Shown here: positions 47,703-60,207 of the stretch, piece after piece
Layout: every line of letters starts with the position of its first letter
Numbering within the stretch: the stretch's first letter is position 1
Source of the DNA: Monilinia fructicola
Taxonomy: Eukaryota > Ascomycota > Leotiomycetes > Helotiales > Sclerotiniaceae
Direction: 5' to 3'
DNA length: 64,000 nt
NCBI GenBank assembly: GCA_008692225.1
Contig: VICG01000010.1
Span: forward strand, 1,736,001 to 1,800,000
Position numbers and translations under genes: made by a program
Notes under the pieces: model-generated
Told to the model about the DNA's origin: nothing
The model's database searches: none
Seen by the model: only the letters and a program-made list of their open reading frames with translations

Positions 47703-48180
47703 TATAAGTAATTACTAGGTAAATACTCGAGTATAATAATAATTTAATAGGTAAGTTTAACTAACTCTACTTATCGACTATACAAGTAGATTATAGATAA
47801 TTACCCTACGCGCTAGTAATATCGTATCGATAAAGAATTAAGAGGATGAATTTAATATTTTTATAAATATAAATACGAGTATATATATTATATATTTGTT
47901 TTTTTATATATCTTATTTTTATATATTTTATTTTTGTATATTTTATTTTTATATATTTTATTTTTATATATTTTATTTTTATATATTTTATCTTTATATA
48001 TTTTATCTTATATATTTATCTTTATATATTTATTTTTAAAATATTTAATCTCTAAGATATTCATTCTTTAATATATTATATATATATATATATATATATA
48101 AATTATATTTTTATTTGTTTTTTATATTCATTTGATTTTTATATTTATTCATTTGTTTATTTTCTTTAATCCTTCAATTC
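47703..48180. repeat. Very AT-rich tract with a 15-base period
   Basis: Almost free of G and C. The central part (47900-48035) repeats TTTTATTTTTATATA with small changes, followed by a TA run at 48078-48104. Confidence 0.8.
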
Positions 48181-48369
48181 TTTTCTTTATTCTTTATCAT
48201 CATCCATGCCATACCACGCCTCATCACTACATAATATACTCAGTCTTACAGACCTCAAGTCAAGGTGACGAGTCTCTCATTCTTCACATTGGAATCATAT
48301 CTCATATATTAATATCAATTCATGCATGCTATGTAACCCCCTCCTGCCCGCATTTCCATATCAGAGTAT

Positions 48370-48480
48370 CATCTACCATTCATTCATTCATCCATCCATC
48401 CATTCATTCACATTCACTCACATTCATCCCTCACCCCTCCACCCATTCACCCCTCCCTCCCTCCCTTCATCCCTCCCCCT
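48370..48480. repeat. CATT/CATC/CCCT tetranucleotide tract
   Basis: Strand-asymmetric C/T/A-rich run built of CATT, CATC and CCTC units. Confidence 0.7.
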
Positions 48481-48841
48481 TCACAGCCCGAATATATATC
48501 GTCAATACAAAAGACCATGCAAAAGATGCAAACGACGCAGCATTGCAACACTGCAGTACGCAGATACTGTAGATAGATGACTGTATCAACCATGTATTAC
48601 CCACCCACCATCCATCACCGCTCGCCCAGCACCACCCCGAGTACACATGAAAACGGAAGGCGATCAGATCCAGAGGAGGAGGGTGACGATGACGATGAGG
48701 ATGGTGATCAAAATAGATTAGCCCACTTGTCCCTCCGTGTGAATGCGAATACCTCCTTCGTACACATCGGCTTCATACCCGTATTTGAACCATGGAATCT
48801 TGGTTAGCACTGCGTGCGTATACAGAGTACAGATGAATGAA

Positions 48842-48965
48842 GTATATGTATGTATATATGTATGTATGTATGTATATATGTATGTATGTATGTGGAGTTG
48901 GACCTTGCATTTACGATATCTGGTTCTGGATACATTCATTCATTCATTCATTCATTCATTCCTTC
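48842..48965. repeat. TATG array followed by CATT array
   Basis: TATG units at 48842-48893, then CATT units at 48931-48966. Confidence 0.8.
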
Positions 48966-49400
48966 GTTCATTTTTTCCTTCATTCAGCAACAAGCATAAG
49001 TGAGAGGACCGAGTCTCTCAGAGAGGACCGAGTAAGCAACGACGTGATCCCATCTATTCCTTCCTTCCTTCCTGCCCTCCCCCCTACACCACACCACCAC
49101 AACGCCTGGACTGGATGTAAGTGACAAAGAGAGGATCTCATGATCTCGTGCCTTGCTAGTTTTTCCCCTGGCCCTGGTTGGCCCTGACCCTGAAGAATAT
49201 CGTTTTGATCTAGCATCGACTAAGCGGGAACTTTGGATGGCTACCGTTACACCGATGATGGCCCAATGATAAGCTGGCACTACAGTATGAATCAATCTTG
49301 GGAGGGATGCGTTGTACAGCGCCAAATGGGCACCAGATGGTCCAATGCAGTCAGTACCGTACGCATCTTTTATGAGTATTCTCACACCAAGCAAAAGAAT

Positions 49401-49487
49401 GGAGAGAGAGGGAGAGGGAGAGGGAGAGGGAGAGGGGAGAAGATGAGTGCTGAGTGCTGAGTGGTGAGTGCTGAGTGGTGAGTGGCA
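49401..49487. repeat. GGGAGA array and TGAGTGC/TGAGTGG array
   Basis: Two adjacent tandem arrays: 6-base units (49401-49438) and 7-base units (49444-49487). Confidence 0.8.
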
Positions 49488-49821
49488 ACCCACTTACGAA
49501 GTCACTGTACGATTCTACTCCGTACAGAACAGTAGTCCGGACTCCGCAGTAACAGTACAGGACGAGACGAATCCAATTCCTCTTCTTCCTGGGCCGTGCA
49601 GTAGAATGAATCGGCCATGTACGAGATCACCAAGTTGGGCTAATAATAAAACTCACTCAACTGGAAACCGCCTGGGCACTTTCCGTTGTGTCATGCTAGC
49701 TACTTAGTAAGTACAGGAGGTAATCAATCAGTCTGCTCCGTATGCGGTTCGTTTCATTCCAGGCGATGTCCACGGGTACTGTATTAACAGTATTATGTAT
49801 CGTGAGACCCCAAAAGCTACT

Positions 49822-49966
49822 AGGTGGGTACTAGGTCGTAGAGGAGGTAGGTAGTAGGCAGTAGGTAGTAGGTAGTAGGTAGTAGATAGTAGGTAAGTAG
49901 TAGGTACTAGTAGTAGGTACTAGTAGTAGGTAGTAGGTAGTAGTAGGTAGTAGGTACAGTAGTTGG
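49822..49966. repeat. GTAGGTA-type minisatellite
   Basis: About 20 imperfect 7-base units, GTAGGTA/GTAGTAG. Confidence 0.8.
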
Positions 49967-50085
49967 CGTGAGATGGATGATCACTCTCGGTGAGAACGAA
50001 AGTTCCCTCCCAGTCAAACCTTCCCATGGTTCCAATGATTCCAATCAAGTCAAGCACACCTGGTACGAAAGAATGTAAGGATCCC

Positions 50086-50210
50086 GCCTGCTTGCTTGCT
50101 TGCTTGCTTTCTTGCTCTCCTTCCCTTCCCTTCCCTCCCAGCCCTTCTCCATCACATCACATCACATCGCATCACACACATCGCATCACACACATCGCGA
50201 CATTCAAGTG
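50086..50210. repeat. CTTG, CCTTC and CATCA arrays
   Basis: Three short arrays in succession. Confidence 0.7.
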
Positions 50211-51017
50211 CTTCAGCATTCGATTCAGCCATCCTTCCCGAAGCTCGGAACACATCAGCATGTCCGAGTGCAGTGCACATCTTCTCACATTATTCGGTGT
50301 ACAATTGGAATAGATTGAAAATGACTCTTCGCGCCCCCTCATCATCATCATACTACTTGTATACTCCATACTGTACAGGGCGTCATCCTTACCATGGCAA
50401 ACGATCCCATCCAATCACCACGAATCCCATCCAACGGCCCACCAACCAAACAAGAAGAGAGGGTGTACAGGATGTGTGTCTATTATTCTATCAAGTACTC
50501 CGTAGAATCAATCAATCAATCAATCATACCATTGCATGGACTTGTTCATCCGATGTTACTCTTTTTCACTTGCCTTTGCCCTTGCCTTTGCCTTTGCCTT
50601 TGCGCTGGCCTTCCATTTCCCATTATTATCATCGACATTTTAATATCCGTATCCACTGTCCACCCGTACTGTAGTGACCAGCCTCCAGCCCAAGCAATTT
50701 GAAGCCAAAGGAACAATCTCGAACACGAGGAACAGTCCAAGATTCAAGACCTACGGAGTATATTGGGTGCGTATATGTGTGTGGCTGAGTCACCCGGTGG
50801 TGCATCCCATCCATCATTGTGCTTCGATCCTCCGATGCAGTAACAAATGAATGTATGAATGTATGAATGTATAATTGAATGGTACTTGCTTGCTGGCCCT
50901 GCCTTATCTCTTGTCTTTTTCTTGGTCTTGCCGTAACCCTATCCCACAAAGAGAGAAATCTCCCCCGTCCATCCCAAATCCCCAACTTAATAAGTGATAG
51001 CCCTGCTTGGCTGGGAG

Positions 51018-51050
51018 AAGAAAAGAAAAGAAAAGAAAAGAAAAAAAGGA
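51018..51050. repeat. AAAAG pentanucleotide repeat
   Basis: About five units then poly(A). Confidence 0.8.
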
Positions 51051-51266
51051 TACATCCAAAAAAAAACTCTCAACCACGGACGTCAAGTACCATCCGCAAC
51101 CTCCGCGAGAGAGACTTGTCATTAGGTACAGCCTACAGGCTACAGGATAGTCGGTAGGACGTACCAGCGCCGTATAGTACAGTACAGATGCAAGTCCAAG
51201 CTCGTGCAAAGGTCCACCACGACGCATTTTCACACCCAAGATACGTCCGTCCAGTGGCATCCACTC

Positions 51267-51306
51267 ACCCATCCATCCATCCATCCATCCATCCATCCAT
51301 TCATTC
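51267..51306. repeat. CATC tetranucleotide repeat
   Basis: About nine units. Confidence 0.85.
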
Positions 51307-51953
51307 TTCGTAAAGTCAAAATAGCTCGCGTTGCGCTGGCGGACTCGAGCGGCAATACTCCCCCATCTGCGTCGGATCTTGCAAAGTTCTCGACCCTTTG
51401 GCTGGCGTTTGACCTTGGGGCCTCCACGGAAAGCACTACTGGCCATATCGACGCGGTACGGCGGACATGCCGCCCGCGCTGCTCACAGGTGGCGGGCGAC
51501 TCAGGTATGTGGGATCTAGATGGGTGATATCATACGGTACAGTACATACTCATTCATCACTGCTCGTGGTGATTCCAATAAGGCAGCAAGCACGGCTGGC
51601 TGATCGATGACACATTTGCTGAGTCTTGCTGGTTCCAACTTCCAGCTCCCCGAGTTGAGGCTCACGCGGCAGGCCAGGCTCGACGCTGGGATGGCAGCGA
51701 CGGTTCTAAGTTTTTTATTTGTTTATTTTTTGGGGGTTTTCACAATGGGTCGAGATTTACTTTCGTCCCTTTAGGCTTCATACTTTCTTACCTTGTCATA
51801 GCCTCATAGGTAAGAGCTTACAATAGCTTAGATACATACATACACCTACCTGGGTAGTATATGGATTATTTTTGTAGAATTGATAGCGTGCACATGGTGG
51901 GGATGTGTTTACTTTCTTTTCGAAAAGTCTCTGGAGATATCTTGAAACCAGGT

Positions 51954-52003
51954 GGAGGTGATGATGATGATGATGATGATGATGGTGATGATGGTGATGG
52001 TGA
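51954..52003. repeat. GATGAT/GGTGAT trinucleotide repeat
   Basis: Imperfect GAT array; the complement would encode poly-His in one frame, which I regard as fortuitous. Confidence 0.8.
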
Positions 52004-52462
52004 ACTCTAAACATTGTTCTCTTCTCTCCTCTCTTCTTTTCTTTTTCTTGCCCCATCACGTTTCACAGGTGCAGAATGTGATCAGCCTGGAGTTTATAAA
52101 GTTGTGAGAGATGCAACTCCTCCGTACAGCGTACAAGTACAGTACAAGTATTATTGGGCTGGACTAAGAGTTACACTTAAAACAACCAATATTGCCGATA
52201 AGACACATTGAAGGGTAATTGATTCTAAGATCTTACATACAGCGTGCGAATGTGCGAATAAAAGTACCGAGTATTGAAGCCCACCCCTACCTCCTTCCCA
52301 GTGCACACGACGATCGTAGAACCATGAGGATAGATTATCACCCAATGGCATACGAGCGAGCGGCGATAGATCTCTCTGCTGAATCAGGTAACCTCAACGC
52401 CCTGGGTGAAATTCACGCACCGGGTGCAAGCCGATGTGTGTTTGAAGTTCGAACTTCCTACA

Positions 52463-52515
52463 GAGTAGAGAGTACAGAGTACAGAGTACAGAGTCCAGAG
52501 TCCAGAGTACAGGTC
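52463..52515. repeat. AGAGTAC(AG)-type array
   Basis: Imperfect 9-base units, AGAGTACAG/AGAGTCCAG. Confidence 0.75.
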
Positions 52516-52626
52516 ATCAATCCATCAATCAATCGAGTGAACGAATACCACGAGGGGATGGATCTTGCATGGAGCCCATATTTGTATTATCGATAGCGAG
52601 GTAAATAGCGGTAGCGTGAGCGGTAC

Positions 52627-52770
52627 ACACACACATACATACATACATACATGCATACATACATACATATACATACATCAATCATCCTTTCATCTTCTTT
52701 CGCATCGCTCGTATCCACAATTCCATATCCATATTCATATCCATATCCACATTCAGATTCATAACTCTCT
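52627..52770. repeat. CATA array and CCATAT array
   Basis: CATA units (52632-52676) and 6-base CCATAT/TCATAT units (52722-52762). Confidence 0.75.
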
Positions 52771-53379
52771 ACTCCATATTCATGCCCATCAAACCAAGAA
52801 TGCAGTCCGGTACGAACAGGACAGGACAGGATAGAACAAACGCTACTGTAGACCAACCAACCTGCCCCAAGCTCCGACATGCACACTCTACAGTACAGTA
52901 CACTGAGTACAGTACAAGACAGGACAGTCGATGGATGGATGCAGCGTCCAGACGAGCACGATTCGTGAACGGTGATTTGTTGGTAAATCAGCATGATCCA
53001 ACGGAGGACTAGCCTCGCAGCCTGCAGGCCGGTGCTCTGTTTTTGGCGCGTAACCCGCTCACTAGTGCTGGAAGGCCTGCGCATGATTCGAGACATTTCA
53101 GCTGGTGCTTGCAATTTGCAAAGTGCTAAGGATGGATGGATGGAGGGATGGATATGCAAACAACGGTCGGATATGAAGGAGCCGAGATTTGGGCCTAGCA
53201 ATTCTCTGCCGTGCTGGATCCAGGAGTACAGGACAAGTACAGGACCAAGAGCATCATGGATAAGGACGAGAGAGAGGGGGGAGGGGGGGATGCGGAGGAA
53301 AAAGCAACGAACGAGAACCCCTGTTGGGGCGTTTCGGTTCCGCAGGCACTCTCCGAGGTGTCGGGGGTATTCTACTGTC

Positions 53380-53408
53380 TGTATGTATGTATGTATGTAT
53401 GTATGTAT
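53380..53408. repeat. TGTA tetranucleotide repeat
   Basis: About seven units. Confidence 0.85.
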
Positions 53409-54186
53409 ATATTGATGGATGGAGGATTACGACTGAACCCTGAGCCTCTGCTTTCCACATGATGATCATGATGAAATGAAGAAGGCGAGATGTGATAGGG
53501 AGGGGAGAGGGACGGGGATTTAAGGTTGTTGAGTTGTCCGGAAATGTGGACGTACGTCTAATCAATTTGCAGAGCAGGCTGCGTGTGCGACGCCTCATTG
53601 GTGAGATCCGACGATGCTCATCATGCCGGTGATTATTTGACAAGATCAGGATCGTGGGCAGGACCCAACGCCCGGAGCATGGTCTCAGTGCATTCGTTCC
53701 ATTTCAATACTGTATCGCCCGTAGTGTACTGTGCTGTGCTGTGCTGTGCTGTACTATCGAACCCCAACTGTTTAAGTTTCAGTCCATGCAGGACTATACC
53801 GAGTGGGTAATACGAAAACCAAATATTGCAACCGCAGCAGCGAATCACCCTTCGTGTGTGTGAGTGTGTGAGTGTGTAATATGTATGTGTGTGTTTCTCT
53901 TGGACCATCTCTTGCATGCCCGTATGTATTGAGCCGTACCGTCAGTCCGTCAGCCATACGTTCCACAAGCTCTGCTGCTCGAGTACCAAACCACTCTAAA
54001 TCCCATCCCATCGCGCCGGCCGCTCTTTTAGATTGCCCATCAGGTGGGCACGAGGAAATTTACGGTAATGTAACACGAGGGATCGTGGGTGGCTCCCCAA
54101 CACATCATCCCAAAGCCCCAGTCGCGGTGACGACTTGGCTTGGCCTTGTTTTGATCGTGGGTTACGAACTTACTGCGCTGTACAGG

Positions 54187-54252
54187 ACTGGATTGGATTG
54201 GATTGAACTGGACTGTACCGTACTGGACTGTAATGTAATGTAATGTAATGTA
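54187..54252. repeat. GGATT, GGACT and AATGT pentanucleotide arrays
   Basis: Successive 5-base arrays with changing unit. Confidence 0.75.
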
Positions 54253-55821
54253 GACTTTGCGGCCTTTCGCCCGCCCTGGTCCAAGGGGATTGGGGCCGAA
54301 AACAGATTGCAGGTGTCTGTCTGCAACGGTGCGAGAGCCGAGAGCACTGAAGGAAAGGGTAGGGTGTCGATCGGCTGGCCCCTAGCTCTATCGGAGAACG
54401 AGGATCAGGATGTCATGTAGGTGAGTTGGGATTGAAGGTTTCAAATGCTCGCATGAGGGTACGATGGACAGAGCGTAAATTGATGCAACTATTGTGTCTA
54501 CTGCCTAGGTCCGGGTGTGGGTTACGACTTACGAGATGATTATCAGTGAAGCAATTTTTTTTTCTTCCCCCCCAGAGGCGGCATCCAATACAGATGGCTG
54601 ATCGGCGTGAGATGACACTCGAATGATGCTCGCTCGTCTTCAGGATCCGAAGTTTTAGGCTGGGGATTAATTTGGAGGACTCGTCTTACCAACTTTTGAC
54701 ATGATTGATTAATCACCATCCACTGCGCATGAGAGATTCGGTGTCATCACCAACTATTGGTTTTGATCCTGAGAATGGTATATTGGTTGGCACGCTGTGT
54801 TTACCTTGGTCATCCGAGGAGTCCCCCCAAAAGAGGGACCACTGGCTATATCGAAATTGAAGCTTACATGAGAGGCAGCGCTACAATGTAGACGGTCGGC
54901 CAACAAATCCATCAATGCAGCGATCCTGAAAAAAATCTCATGCTTCATTTCGCAGGGGATCAGTTCCTTTTTCAACAATCCGAGCTTATACCCGTCGCCT
55001 ATCTCCAGGAAAGAGTGGAAGCCAGTGGATGTCACTGGAGCTGCAGCCCCTTGTAGATGGAAACCCGAAGAGGAAGGCCAGTCCCAGCCTTGTCAACTGG
55101 GATCAAATTTGTGACGAGCATAAACTTTCTTTTTATTTTTGCTTGAATCGCTGAGATTTGATTCGAATAGATGTGGGAAGCGAAGGGGGGGGGGGCGGAT
55201 AGGGATGTGCACTGTGCTATGATGTCTCGACTCTCGAGCGTTCAAGGTCCCGAATAAGTTTGGTCAAGGTGATTATCGGACCCTGGCTTGCGTAAGAATG
55301 GAATGGTGGTGTTCCCATGAAAAGGGCAGTTGAGCTTGAGCTAGTATGGGTGCAAACTTCTAGATCCTAGATTCTGTCATCTCCATTCTTGGATCCTGGA
55401 AATTCGTGGCACGGGTAGGAAAACACGATCGACAATTGACAAGGGCAGAAATCTAGAAGAGGGGGAAAGCAAGGGGAAACTGTGGAATCTTAAAAGGGAA
55501 CCAGTGATTGATGTCAAATCTTCATATCGAGTAGTATTATGCAGATACCTTCGTTTTACGCGTCATTAGGCTTAGCACTGTAGATGCTGCAGCCAGGAGT
55601 CAGTCCTGATTCATATGGTGCTAGCCTTTTCTTGCAATATATGAATCCAAGGGCCCGGCTCATATACTGGGATTATTGCGGGGTGTTGCACAAACATCCA
55701 TATACATTTGAGAGAATCTCCGGTTATGCCCCTTTATGGATTAGAAAAAAATCAAGAAAAAAGGAAAAAAAATCCAAAAAAAAAAATCCATAAATCAATA
55801 AAAGATCTATCTAATTTATGC

Positions 55822-55856
55822 GACTTGGATGACTTGGATGACTTGGATGACTTATT
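55822..55856. repeat. GACTTGGAT 9-base repeat
   Basis: Three and a half perfect units. Confidence 0.85.
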
Positions 55857-56565
55857 GAGCCCACATGGCATGAACGCAGGTCGGCTTTGAAGGCTAAGCA
55901 CTATATATATTCTCGCCGCCATTTCCGTCTTGCTCAATCGGCATGCGGATCATCGTTGCAGAGCAATAATCAGTTCATGTGAAATTGAATTGGATTCCCG
56001 TCATACTAAATCCGATTTGGTTTCAACGCCGCCCAACCTGATATCTTATAATCGTGCTTTGCTTTTTTGCAACATCATGCTCACTTGCGAAACATTTTAA
56101 AGTTCGAATCAATATAAGCTCAGTGAAGGGCAGGGTACGAAAGCGTATGTACTATGTACAGGCGTAGCAGCGTATCTCGAACATCGAACAATCCACATCT
56201 TGGCAGCTTGACTTTGAAGAATCCTAGAAAGCTCGGACGACCAGGCCATGGGAGAGGAGGGAAGCTTACCGTATTCTTGCTACTTATAGGAGTCAAGACT
56301 CCCAACAAGGATGATGAAGGATGGCTAAGACAAGCACACAACACAACCTGGGAATTCAAAGCGCCTTCTTAGGGTCTTCGATGACCAAACAAAGCCTCAA
56401 CCCTCCGACCATGCACGCCAACATGGGTCTAAAACGTTTTCTTTTTTCTCTTCATCTTTCTTTAATCTTTTCATATACATGGGAAAAAACCTTACTGTAG
56501 AGGGGTCACGCTTATGGCTTCTTCTGTTGCCATATGCCGGTCTTGGTTGTTGTTGCGCATGCATG

Positions 56566-56620
56566 TAATTTGTGCTTGTGCTTGTGCTTGTGCTCCTGCT
56601 CCTGCTTCTGCTTGTGCATC
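56566..56620. repeat. GTGCTT/CTGCTC hexanucleotide repeat
   Basis: About eight imperfect units. Confidence 0.8.
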
Positions 56621-59019
56621 TTGCCTATACTTCGCCGTGGGCTTTCATGCTCAACCGAATGAAGCTGCTGAATCTGCTCAATATAAAGAATGATTGCTTT
56701 GCCTTTTGGCTGCTGATTAGGCCTTGATGTGCATGAAGTGTGTGTGATAACCCATGAGCCAGCCAGCTTATGGATATACCCGAGAGAATCTACCATAAAT
56801 ACGGGTTGGCTGGTTGGTGTTTCCCATAATTTCGACGCCTAGTCTTAAACTTAGAAACCTCGAGCAGGGAAGACGACGATAATATTGTAAGATCATCATA
56901 TTTGTGACGATGGGTAAATGAAAAGCTTACCTTGGCTGGGTACAGCAGGCGAAACGAATTGACAATTTGACGCACCTAAAATTAACATTCCTCAGATGGT
57001 CCCTCTTCTCCTTAGCTTTCTCTCAGTTTCTCACTGTGAACTGTGGCTCAGAGTTTCACAAAGAGGCTTTCGATGCTGTGGTTACATATCATTGGTGTGT
57101 TGTGATTAGTTGTGATGGATAACCTTTGGTCAACCTTGATCATGGTGGCTGGTTTGTGGATCGTGAGCAATCCCTACCAAGATTCACAGAGCTATCCATC
57201 CAACCAGATCCCTCCTCACCTGGTAGTAAAACTCCGTATTACAGTACAGTTTCTACATAAACCCGGACATCCAGGATGCTGAACGGTCGGTGATTTATTT
57301 CTGCATCATCTATGACTTGACTTAGCTACTCGCGTACCGTGACCCACACTCTCCGCCGTCAAAAGTCTCGCCTGCTTTCCCGATTTCGAACCTAGTGCAT
57401 GTTGGACAATAAGGCAAAGTATTATATGCGTTACCACCTGCATTTTCAAATCAGAATTTTAATATGTGGGTTATCTGATAGAGCATCTGAAAAACATGCT
57501 TGCTCACTCGTTGCTCATCCTCCTAAACTAGTAACCGTTCACATTCATGAAATATCCCGCGGCGTGCTCGGAAAACCCAGATTAACCAAGCGTGTTGATT
57601 GTGTACGGTCTGGAATATACAGCATCTCCAATCATTCCAAAAGTAGAACGAGTCGTGTTTGCCACTTAGACGCTTCATCATACCTACCTAAGTATCATGG
57701 CCATGCCGGGTCTAGATACATTGCAGTTGGTCGGTAGCACTGCATTTCATTATTCGTACGACCTCTCCCCGTAACGGAACTGTGCCGTTCTACATAATCG
57801 TATTGAACTACAGTACGTATGCTTGATTAGTAGGCTGCATTATTAGTTGGGTCGTCTTTGGTGGTTAGTTCGTATGAAATTAGCAGAGTAGCAAACCTTC
57901 TTTTCCATGGGATGGCCCTCCTGAGTCCGTACTATATGACGAGGGATTTTCGATGTAAATACGGACGGAGTATGGCCTTGAACTTTGGAACCATTGGAAT
58001 GCTTACCCACGTTTATGATGGACCATCGATGGGGCCGAGAATTTGACTAAATTCCAAAAGAATTAACATGCGCACTAAGGATTAGTTTACTACGAAACTA
58101 ATGACGATCCACATACACATCTAAAAACTTCCAGAGGCGCTGCGTCAGTACGGGAAGGCCACATATCTGGCTTAGATTAATATGCTAATTATGCTAAGTG
58201 CTCATAACATCCATGAGAGCACATTACTACCACCCCGAATAAGTGGCACTATTCTTACTACGTGCGGTCTTACACACAAAACTTACTCCACTGTATCAAA
58301 AAAGGCACATAACATTTCTTAGACCCGTCGGCTACTTGATATACACACCCCTGGAAGATGAAAATCAATCCCACCCTTGTGCCAATAAAAGTTGACCGCC
58401 TTTTCTCGCCCTTCTTATTCGGAAAGCAAGTTTCTCCCCTTTAGGAAGTTGATTCATCGGTTGACACACACCAGATTGATCATCACACACCCGAAGCGAA
58501 GGAGCCTCGTACGCGATATGTAACCAGCCGCGGGATGTAGCTCACCCCTTGTCTTCATCTTGAACCGCTGGCTTTTTTTTCGAATCTGGGTATGTTGCAA
58601 GCCAGGGGCTTTGACTTTTGACCGCCAACAAAGTCCTGGTGTCTATCCCCAGAAGAAGCTCAGACCCGGCAAATTCCCTATGAATTAATCCTTGCCCATT
58701 CGTGGTATCGATTGGGGATCCATCATCAGCCAGATGACACAGACGACATACCACAACCTTACGGTAAGTCACTTGCATGGAGGTCTTCATATTTGTACTG
58801 CCGATATTTAGTCTTCACATGGAAGATTGGGTAGATCCCCTTCTCATAATTTAAGTCCGGCATTCTCTAGCTTGGATCATATCAAGGCTATGTATGATAC
58901 CTCGACCACTAACGTCCAGTTGACGTTACTTCATATATCTCATCAACCCCTCTTCAACTGACAACTTTCTCTCTCATTCACCATCTCGACTATCTTCTCT
59001 TCTCGTACGATATCACAAA

Positions 59020-60207
59020 ATGGATTCAGCTTATGCTACTTCAGCGTATGGAACGAACATGATGGGTTACAATGACAATGTTCAGATGTTTCTGGAAAAC
59101 GTTTCGAGACAAATGTCACAGCCTTCTCAATCTAGAAATCGACTGTCAATGTCGAGTGGACATAGGAACATGACGCCAATGCGCGTTACCAAACCACGCA
59201 GTACAAGCAACAGCCCAAGATGCAAGCAGGATAGACGGAAGACCCTCATGTCAGATGGCTCTTATCAACGCCAAATGGCCGTGTTTGCTCAGCAAGAGAT
59301 GATGGCGACTAACGGATGGGGGTCAAATGATGAACTTTCAACACAAATGCCAACACGATCGAATCGTCCCGTCAGTTGGCACCCTTCCTCACAACAACCA
59401 ATGTATCAAGCAGTACAACCATCAAACGGATTTCAGTTTTCCCAAGAGTATTACAACTTCGATGATCCGGCACCAGCTGTTTACTCTGGATACGCATCAC
59501 CAGATTCCACCTTTTCTCCCGTGTCGATGCCTCTCAGCGAGGATCCCCACAACTCATACCCTTTTCCTGCAGCACCTACTTCATATCCACTCGGTCAATC
59601 ATACCCTGCAGATCATACACCATTAGAAAATCCCATGATGGCTGCCCAAGTCCCATTCACCCATGACAACCAAGACCCAACAATGTATTCACATTTTGAC
59701 TGGAACAACTTTGCAGCAAGTGGATACGAAGGTGATGACTCCCCACCCACACCAGACAACTTTCTCCCTATTCAATATCCCGAGCCTACTTTTACCTCGG
59801 AAGAATCGATCCCTTATCACCCACTTTCCGAAGACGAGCCAGAGGGTGAGGAGCTCATTGGAATGGGATTGTATGATACTCCAGACAATAGCAAGACATC
59901 ATTGTCGGATCCACAACTTGACAACTATCGAATGATGTCATCACAGCTCTTGGGAAACGGTTATCGCCGACCTGAACCAGCCGGAAAAGGCTTGAAATTG
60001 GAGGAGACATGGCAACCGCCATCCGAGAAGGATGACGATGAGGAGGAGGAAGATGGCGAGGGAGAAGATGAAGATGCCCCAGAGGTTGTTTCCGAAAAGC
60101 CTGTTGCAATGGTTGACACCAATGCTTACATGATGGGCACCACACAAAACTTTCCCGACTTCAATGCAAGTTACGCGACGAATTATGGCAGCACGGGTTG
60201 GATCTGA
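59020..60207 (+). CDS. Intronless, disordered acidic protein of unknown function (395 aa)
   Basis: Single open frame from ATG 59020 to the stop at 60205-60207. I do not recognise a named family. The N-terminal 80 residues are Met/Ser/Asn/Arg-rich, with a short basic segment (RVTKPRSTSNSPRCKQDRRK) that could be a nuclear localisation signal. The middle is Ser/Pro/Tyr/Gln-rich with SP and TP motifs, as in activation domains. Near the C-terminus LLGNGYRRPEPAGKGLKLEE and ETWQPPSEK look conserved. They are followed by an acidic run (DDDEEEEDGEGEDEDAPE) and an ordered ending (TNAYMMGTTQNFPDFNASYA). Composition suggests a nuclear regulator or coactivator-like protein without its own DNA-binding domain; that is inference. 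It sits behind a 12-kb gene-free region, as is often seen for tightly regulated developmental genes. Codon usage and frame are clean, with no indels. Confidence 0.85.
   Translation: MDSAYATSAYGTNMMGYNDNVQMFLENVSRQMSQPSQSRNRLSMSSGHRNMTPMRVTKPRSTSNSPRCKQDRRKTLMSDGSYQRQMAVFAQQEMMATNGWGSNDELSTQMPTRSNRPVSWHPSSQQPMYQAVQPSNGFQFSQEYYNFDDPAPAVYSGYASPDSTFSPVSMPLSEDPHNSYPFPAAPTSYPLGQSYPADHTPLENPMMAAQVPFTHDNQDPTMYSHFDWNNFAASGYEGDDSPPTPDNFLPIQYPEPTFTSEESIPYHPLSEDEPEGEELIGMGLYDTPDNSKTSLSDPQLDNYRMMSSQLLGNGYRRPEPAGKGLKLEETWQPPSEKDDDEEEEDGEGEDEDAPEVVSEKPVAMVDTNAYMMGTTQNFPDFNASYATNYGSTGWI

Larger units (their letters stand above)
47020..59019. other. 12-kb gene-free, repeat-rich spacer
   Basis: I find no convincing gene between the NAD kinase start and the acidic protein gene. 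ORFs here are short, lack family motifs and often run through microsatellites. The interval holds an AT-rich low-complexity tract (47.7-48.2 kb), dozens of tetra- to nonanucleotide arrays (48.2-54.3 kb), recurring TACTCCGTA/TACGGAGTA and GTACTGTAC words, and relatively repeat-poor sequence from about 54.7 to 59.0 kb. Everything right of the middle is upstream of the gene at 59020. An unannotated noncoding transcript is possible but cannot be seen from sequence alone. Confidence 0.6.

Noticed and set aside
51954..52003. Poly-His coding potential
   Set aside because: Product of a GAT microsatellite; no gene structure around it.
52443..52458. Palindrome GAAGTTCGAACTTC
   Set aside because: Perfect but short, inside a repeat-rich spacer far from any gene, so not separable from chance.
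54754..55035. 93-codon minus-strand ORF in the 12-kb spacer
   Set aside because: A short helical-looking stretch only; no family motif, no extension by splicing, isolated among noncoding sequence.
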